Shown here: positions 13,406-17,481 of the stretch, piece after piece
How the letters are laid out: each line of letters begins with the position of its first letter
Numbering within the stretch: the first letter of the stretch is position 1
Source of the DNA: TMED14 sp041158165
GTDB lineage: Bacteria; Bacteroidota; Bacteroidia; Flavobacteriales; Schleiferiaceae
Direction of reading: 5' to 3'
DNA: 17,481 nucleotides
Assembly (NCBI GenBank): GCA_041158165.1
Contig: JBEBBW010000031.1
Coordinates: 1 to 17,481, forward strand
The notes under the pieces: model-generated
What the model saw: the letters and a program-made list of their open reading frames with translations, nothing else
What the model was told of the DNA's origin: nothing
Database searches by the model: none
Position numbers and translations under genes: made by a program

Positions 13406-14330
13406 AATAATACCACGGAATCCCAAGCGTCATGTTGACCGGGAAGGTCAGCGCGAGGGCCATGGGCAGGTACACTCCGGGGTTGGCCTCGGGGAGCGCG
13501 ATGCGCATGGCCGCGGGGACCGCGATGTAGCTGGCGCTGGCGGCCAGCACGCTCAGCACGAAGCGGGCTTCCGCTGGGGCGCCCGTCACGCTGGACAGCA
13601 GGGCCATGAGGGTTCCGTTGACCAAGGGAAGCAGCAGCGCCAGGGCAAAGGGTTGCCAGCCGGCGGTGAGCAGGGCCTTGATGTTGCGGCCGCTGGACAA
13701 GCCCATGTCAAGCAAGAAGACGGCCAAAAAGCCCTTAAACAGGTCGTTGGTGAACGGACGAATGCCCTCGGCCTGCACGTCGTCGGTCAGGAATCCGACC
13801 AAGAGGCTACCCAGCACCAGGACCACCGAACCGTTGGTCAGGGCGTGGCGCAGCCAAGAACCCGTTCCGCCCGAAGCCCCCGCGCGGCGAGCCAACCACA
13901 GGCCCACGACGATAGCCGGTGCCTCCATGAAGGCCATGACGGCCACCATGTAGCCCGGAAGGTGCAGGCCGAGGCGCTCGAGAAAGGTTCCGGCGGCCAC
14001 AAACGTCACGGCACTCACCGACCCGTAGGCGGCGGCGACGGCTCCGGCGTTGGCCACGCCAAGGGACCGCTTGGCGATCCAAAACACGTAGACCGGAATG
14101 AGCACCGACGAGGCGAGGGCCAGGAACAGCACCGCGGTGCTGTCGGGCCGAAGGGCTTCGTGGGCCAGCTCTTGTCCGCCGCGAAACCCGATCGAAAGGA
14201 GCAGGTAGATCGAAATGAACTTAGACGAGGTGCCGGGAAGCTCCAGGTCGCTGCGAATCAAGGCCGCAGCAATTCCGAGCAAAAAGAAGAGCAGCGCAGG
14301 GCTGGTGAAGTTTTCAAGCAGTAGGCTCAT
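13392..14330 (-). CDS. sbtA: SbtA-type sodium-dependent bicarbonate transporter family permease
   Basis: The 312-residue product is almost wholly hydrophobic, with about 10 membrane segments. Recognisable SbtA-family pieces include LLLSIGFRGG (about 43-52), YGSVSAVTFVAAGTFLE, FMEAPAIVVGL and IALPEANPGVYLP near the C-terminus. Cyanobacterial SbtA is a high-affinity Na+/HCO3- symporter of about 370 residues; this protein lacks most of its long central cytoplasmic loop. The residues that read SSSDISGPP in cyanobacterial SbtA (from memory) are SASYIAVP here (265-272), so substrate handling may differ. The start overlaps the stop of the dihydroorotase-like gene by 4 nt (ATGA at 14330-14327), showing translational coupling. 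No SbtB-like PII protein is seen nearby. A CbbR-like LysR gene upstream of the operon supports an inorganic-carbon role. Confidence 0.85.
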   Translation of the reverse strand: MSLLLENFTSPALLFFLLGIAAALIRSDLELPGTSSKFISIYLLLSIGFRGGQELAHEALRPDSTAVLFLALASSVLIPVYVFWIAKRSLGVANAGAVAAAYGSVSAVTFVAAGTFLERLGLHLPGYMVAVMAFMEAPAIVVGLWLARRAGASGGTGSWLRHALTNGSVVLVLGSLLVGFLTDDVQAEGIRPFTNDLFKGFLAVFLLDMGLSSGRNIKALLTAGWQPFALALLLPLVNGTLMALLSSVTGAPAEARFVLSVLAASASYIAVPAAMRIALPEANPGVYLPMALALTFPVNMTLGIPWYYWLVS

Positions 14331-15706
14331 GACGTAGGATTAAAAAGACAGGATTGGCCGGGCGCCTGCGCAGCCCAAACGCGTTGGTCCGCATTAAATG
14401 CTTCGCATCCGTTGACGAAGGTGGCCACCACACGGCTGCGGAAGTGCTTGCGCTCCCAGGGCGACCAGCCGCAGGCGTAGTAGCTGGTATCGGGGCGCAC
14501 TTCAGTTCCGCCGTTGGGGTCAACCAAGACAAAGTCGGCCCAGCATCCGGGGTCGAGGAATCCGCGCTCGCGCAGCCCAAAGTGCTCCGCCACCCCGTGG
14601 CTGGTCAGCTGCACCAGCTGGGGCAGCGTCCACTCGCCGCTGTGCACCCATTCCAGGGCCTGGACCAAAAGATGCTGTACCGAGGGCGCCCCCGAGCAGC
14701 CGCAATGGTAGGGGCCGCCCTTCTCGCTCCAGCGGTGCGGGGCGTGGTCGGTGGCCAGCGTGGCCATCCAGCCCTTCGCCGCCGCCTGGCGCAGGTAGTC
14801 GCGATCGACACTCGCCTTGACCGACGGGTTCCATCGAATGGCAGCGCCCAACCGCCCGTAGTCGCCTTGGCTGAACGTGGCGTGGTGCACACAAAGCTCG
14901 GCGGTGGCCGGCAATCCCTCGGCTGCGGCAGCACGAATCAGCTGCACTTCCCGGGCCGTCGAAACGTGCAAAACGTGAATGGGCCGCGGAACCGCGCGCT
15001 GCACCTCGAGCACGCGCTGGGTCGCCGTCACGCAGGCCTCCTCGTCGCGAATTTGGCTGTGAAGGCGCACGGGCATTTCCGTGCCGAATTCGCGCTGGGC
15101 CTCCAGCAGCTGGGCCTGAATGCGGACCTCGTCTTCGCAGTGCAGCGCAAGCATTTTGGGAACCTCGAGCAGCACTTTTTCGAGCACTTCGGGGTGGTTG
15201 CAGAGCAAGACATCGCGCTCCTGCATGTAGAGTCCGTCGTCGGTGTAGCCGGGAATCTGCGTCGGGTCAATGGCCAGCGCGTCCTGCCAGCGCTCGACGT
15301 GCACCCCGGCGTAGAAGGCGTAGTTGGTCCACATGCGCTGCCGGGCCCGGCGCATTTTGTCGGTCCACGCGTCCACGTCCATGGTCGGCGGAAGCGTGTT
15401 GGGCATGTCAAACACCGTGGTCACGCCCCCGGCCACCGCGGCACGTGATTCGCTGTGCATGGTTCCTTTGGCCGGAAACCCGGGATCCCGAAAGTGGACG
15501 TGGCTGTCGATGACGCCCGGAAGCAGCCAGAGCCCCGCAGCGTCGATTTCGCGCGGCGAAGCCCCGGGCGGCAGCGAAATGGAGGGCTCAAGGCGTTCCA
15601 CACGGCCGCCGCGCACCCAGAGGTCGCAGACCGAGGTGGTGCCGCGGTGGGTGACGGTCGCCCCCCGCACGATCAGGTCGGGATTCACGGGTTGCATCGG
15701 TCGCAT
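14327..15706 (-). CDS. pyrC: Dihydroorotase-like amidohydrolase (class I type) lacking the usual carboxylated lysine
   Basis: The 459-residue product has the amidohydrolase metal motif DSHVHFRDPG (His69, His71, Arg73), MPNTLPPT with Asn103, LHCEDE (His189), ILHVST-type VLHVSTAREV (His247) and TDHAPH (Asp320). These match class I dihydroorotases, which interconvert carbamoyl aspartate and dihydroorotate in pyrimidine synthesis, and overall similarity to Bacteroidota PyrC is high. However, the loop that normally reads G-V-K-I-F-M-G-S-S-T-G reads GYTDDGLYMQERDV (153-166). The metal-bridging Lys is therefore absent, replaced by Thr155 or served by Asp156/157. ATG 15706 gives a 22-nt overlap with the upstream DUF6671 gene; an alternative ATG is at 15697. 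Activity as a true dihydroorotase is likely but not certain; an altered hydrolase is the alternative. Confidence 0.88.
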   Translation of the reverse strand: MRPMQPVNPDLIVRGATVTHRGTTSVCDLWVRGGRVERLEPSISLPPGASPREIDAAGLWLLPGVIDSHVHFRDPGFPAKGTMHSESRAAVAGGVTTVFDMPNTLPPTMDVDAWTDKMRRARQRMWTNYAFYAGVHVERWQDALAIDPTQIPGYTDDGLYMQERDVLLCNHPEVLEKVLLEVPKMLALHCEDEVRIQAQLLEAQREFGTEMPVRLHSQIRDEEACVTATQRVLEVQRAVPRPIHVLHVSTAREVQLIRAAAAEGLPATAELCVHHATFSQGDYGRLGAAIRWNPSVKASVDRDYLRQAAAKGWMATLATDHAPHRWSEKGGPYHCGCSGAPSVQHLLVQALEWVHSGEWTLPQLVQLTSHGVAEHFGLRERGFLDPGCWADFVLVDPNGGTEVRPDTSYYACGWSPWERKHFRSRVVATFVNGCEAFNADQRVWAAQAPGQSCLFNPTS

Positions 15707-16527
15707 TGGCCGGGGTCAACGCCCTGGATTTGGTGGGGAGATTCATGGCTTTGCGCGGCGTGGCACTCGGGGCATTCGGCGCGGAGTTCGCGGGGGAGCC
15801 GCGTGGGCGCGCCGCAGGCGCGGCAGGGCGCGCCCGGCGAAGCGGGGCGCGGCACAAAGCCAGGGAATCCGCAGGACGGGCAACGCGCTTCCAGCGCTTC
15901 CATTGCTTTGTGTGCCAACGCCCGAAGGGCCTCCTGGCGGCGCGGATTGCGGTCGGCCCGCATGTCGGTTTCCACAATGGGCGTCCCGTGGGCAACCGAG
16001 GTTTCGCGCCAAAGCCGTTCGAGCTCCGTGGGGTCGTTCAGCCCCTTTGCGACCACGGTCCCGTCGGCACGGCGCAAAATCAGGTGGGCAGCGGGGAATC
16101 CTACCCGTTCCGCCCAACGGCGCACGGCGGCCAAGTCGGGTTCCTGGCAGGAACTGAAGTTTGTGTCGTGGCTACGGTGGGCCACAAAAAGTTCCTTACC
16201 GAGCTTCGGCCAAGCCCAAAGCAGCACCTCTTCGTGAAGTGGAATCCACCCCAGTACCGGGTCAGGTCCAAACGAGCCCTCGGTGGCCACAACTACCTCG
16301 GCGTCGGGGTATTTGGCCAAGGCCAAGGAAACTTTCTTCCTCAAGGTGGTGGGTACGTCGCCGGGGCGCGGAATTTCTCCGCTGAACGTTCCCAACTGGT
16401 CGGTGTCCACGTCTGCGGCGCGCACCGTAACGTCCCAATGAGCCGAAAGTACCTGGCCCAAATAGACTTCCTTTCGGTGCTTGGTGGCCATGATAACCGC
16501 TTGATTTGCCGAAGGAACCCAATTCAC
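15685..16527 (-). CDS. DUF6671-family protein with C-terminal zinc ribbons
   Basis: This 280-residue protein has an N-terminal domain with ATKHRKEV (14-21), DTDQLGTFSGEIPRPG (41-56), TEGSFGPDP (82-90) and ETDMRADRNPRR (186-197), phrases I recognise from DUF6671. The C-terminal 65 residues carry four CxxC pairs (216/219, 235/238, 252/255, 275/278), enough for two zinc ribbons. GTG at 16527 is taken as the start because ANQAVIMATKH matches the conserved opening strand, which ATG 16491 (residue 13) would cut. The latter remains possible. The family has no known reaction. It is first in a minus-strand operon with the dihydroorotase-like and SbtA-like genes, and divergent from a LysR gene, so it may belong to their regulon. 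Confidence 0.8.
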   Translation of the reverse strand: MNWVPSANQAVIMATKHRKEVYLGQVLSAHWDVTVRAADVDTDQLGTFSGEIPRPGDVPTTLRKKVSLALAKYPDAEVVVATEGSFGPDPVLGWIPLHEEVLLWAWPKLGKELFVAHRSHDTNFSSCQEPDLAAVRRWAERVGFPAAHLILRRADGTVVAKGLNDPTELERLWRETSVAHGTPIVETDMRADRNPRRQEALRALAHKAMEALEARCPSCGFPGFVPRPASPGAPCRACGAPTRLPRELRAECPECHAAQSHESPHQIQGVDPGQCDRCNP

Positions 16528-16597
16528 GCTGCAAAACTCCGCCCTTTCGAACTTTTAGATTTATTTAGCGTTAGCTTTGATAGCATTAAATATTTTT
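16528..16597. promoter_or_regulatory. Divergent AT-rich control region between LysR and the DUF6671-dihydroorotase-sbtA operon
   Basis: This 70-bp gap is much richer in A+T than its surroundings, as expected for a shared promoter. It contains three TAGC copies (16566-16569, 16572-16575, 16581-16584) and an imperfect palindrome, ATTTA...TAAAT, spanning about 16563-16591. LysR proteins usually bind T-N11-A dyads in such divergent gaps. No confident -33/-7 pair could be assigned for either direction. Confidence 0.5.
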
Positions 16598-17481
16598 ATG
16601 AAATACACGCTGCACCAGCTCGAGATTTTCGTACGCCTTTCGCGCACGCTGAGCGTAACCCAAACCGCCGAGGAGCTGAATCTTTCGCAGCCTGCGGTGT
16701 CCATTCAGCTTAAGAACTTTCAGGGGAATTTTTCGATTCCCCTCACCGAGATCGTGCACAAACGCCTGTATTTAACCGACTTTGGCAAGTCCGTGGCCAA
16801 AAAGGCTGAGGAGGTCCTGCGCAGCACCGAAGGCATCAACCAGTGCCTAGCGGTGTATCAGGGTGAGATTACGGGCGGCCTTCGCATCAGCACGGTGTCG
16901 ACCGGCAAGTACATCGCGCCCTACTTGCTGGCGCCCTACGTGCAGGCCCATCCGTCGGTTGAGGTGAGCTTGAACGTGTCCAATAAGGCCCAGGTGCTGC
17001 TGGAGCTCACCAACAACGAGGTCGATTTGGCGCTGATATCATTGAAACCGGACATTCGCCTCGAGGAATACGTGCTCATGGAAAACGAGTTCGTGCTCGT
17101 CGGTTCCAAACCCCCGACCTCTGCCGAGGTGTGGTCTCCGGACCGTTTGGGTAGCGTTCCGTTGCTGTTCCGCGAGCCGGGTTCCGCCACGCGCCAAATG
17201 ATGGAGCGCTACATTCAGCAGCACGGCATCACCGTGAAGCGCAGCCTGGAGCTTACCTCCAACGAGGCCATCAAGCAGTCCGTTAAGGCGGGCCTGGGGT
17301 ATTCCATTATGCCGCGGGTCAGCATTTTGTCGGACCTCGAGCTGGGTAAGATGTACATACAGCCGATGCGCGGACTTCCCATTCGCAGCCAGTGGTCGTT
17401 CATCTGGCCAGAGGGCAAAAAACTTAGCCCTCAAGCGCAGGCTTTTCTCGACAACGTGCACGAGCACGCCCACGAGCACCT
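16598..17481 (+). CDS. LysR-family transcriptional regulator, CbbR/RbcR-like (3' end outside window)
   Basis: The frame from ATG 16598 stays open to the window's end, giving 294 residues, nearly the full family length of about 300-310. Residues 1-62 form the LysR helix-turn-helix, with LHQLEIFVRLSRTLSVTQTA and LNLSQPAVSIQLK. Residues about 92-294 are the periplasmic-binding-like effector domain: GGLRISTVSTGKYIAPYLLA (93-112), VNEVDLALI-type NNEVDLALIS, and VKAGLGYSIMPR late in the domain. The stretch VSTGKYIAPYLL closely recalls the CbbR/RbcR/CmpR branch, which senses carbon-fixation metabolites and controls Rubisco or inorganic-carbon transport genes. It lies divergently from the operon ending in sbtA, the classical arrangement of a LysR regulator and its target. 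The effector is unknown. Confidence 0.92.
   Translation, partial: MKYTLHQLEIFVRLSRTLSVTQTAEELNLSQPAVSIQLKNFQGNFSIPLTEIVHKRLYLTDFGKSVAKKAEEVLRSTEGINQCLAVYQGEITGGLRISTVSTGKYIAPYLLAPYVQAHPSVEVSLNVSNKAQVLLELTNNEVDLALISLKPDIRLEEYVLMENEFVLVGSKPPTSAEVWSPDRLGSVPLLFREPGSATRQMMERYIQQHGITVKRSLELTSNEAIKQSVKAGLGYSIMPRVSILSDLELGKMYIQPMRGLPIRSQWSFIWPEGKKLSPQAQAFLDNVHEHAHEH

Noticed and set aside
15217..15266. Frameshift as the cause of the missing lysine in the dihydroorotase-like protein
   Set aside because: Reading the other two minus-strand frames gives no K-I-F-M-G-S-S-T-G-like sequence, and the motifs before and after are in the same frame.
14354..15448. Plus-strand open frame (364 aa) over the dihydroorotase-like gene
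   Set aside because: It is antisense to clear amidohydrolase motifs and its translation is low-complexity Ala/Gly/Arg/His-rich, without domain signals.
15706..16713. Plus-strand open frame (335 aa) across DUF6671 and the start of LysR
   Set aside because: It is antisense to the conserved CxxC and DUF6671 motifs and overlaps the LysR helix-turn-helix in another frame, so it is a shadow.
17039..17479. Minus-strand frame at the right end
   Set aside because: It is opposite the LysR effector domain, whose plus-strand frame is open from 16598 to the window end with clear family motifs.

Overview
The window reads as a chromosomal segment of a GC-rich member of the Bacteroidota, most likely a marine-type, flavobacteria-like lineage. 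This rests on a type IX secretion (T9SS) C-terminal sorting domain, a SusE/PKD-type surface protein fragment beside GH16 and GH3 enzymes, a DUF5686 outer-membrane barrel, absence of Shine-Dalgarno sequences, and candidate -7 elements of the TAnnTTTG type. Genes are tightly packed, with several 1-22 nt overlaps. No gap over 300 bases lacks a gene, and I saw no tRNA, rRNA, CRISPR or insertion sequence.

Region 1 (1-5954, + strand) is the 3' part of a beta-glucan (laminarin-type) utilisation locus. It holds the tail of a surface glycan-binding-type protein, a Calx-beta/GH16 lipoprotein endoglucanase, and a stand-alone T9SS-exported protein with three carbohydrate-binding-like E-set modules. A strong hairpin terminator follows, then a BglX-like GH3 beta-glucosidase translationally coupled to a Nudix-fold regulator whose catalytic box has decayed. 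The logic is capture and cutting of glucan at the cell surface, cleavage of oligosaccharides in the periplasm, and a sugar-sensing regulator.

Region 2 (5955-13319) is a housekeeping and envelope region. It contains a DUF5686 barrel protein behind a sigma-54-like promoter, an M61-family metallopeptidase with a PDZ domain, and an Aas-like fusion of a PlsC-type acyltransferase to a long-chain acyl-CoA synthetase (minus strand). A DUF1295 membrane reductase-like protein closes the region. The M61 gene is bracketed by two 28-bp arrays of four heptamers each, and a related octamer array lies at the end of the next convergent gene pair.

Region 3 (13392-17481) is the part that most deserves a second look. 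A minus-strand operon of overlapping genes (DUF6671 zinc-ribbon protein, dihydroorotase-like amidohydrolase, SbtA-type bicarbonate transporter) is divergently transcribed from a LysR regulator that resembles CbbR/RbcR. Together they look like a bicarbonate-acquisition module in a heterotroph, joined to the pathway (pyrimidine synthesis) that fixes bicarbonate through carbamoyl phosphate. The dihydroorotase appears to lack the usual carboxylated lysine, and the SbtA-like protein has a changed substrate-loop sequence, so both may have shifted roles.

All functional calls come from reading the translated sequence and from remembered family features. No database search was run.
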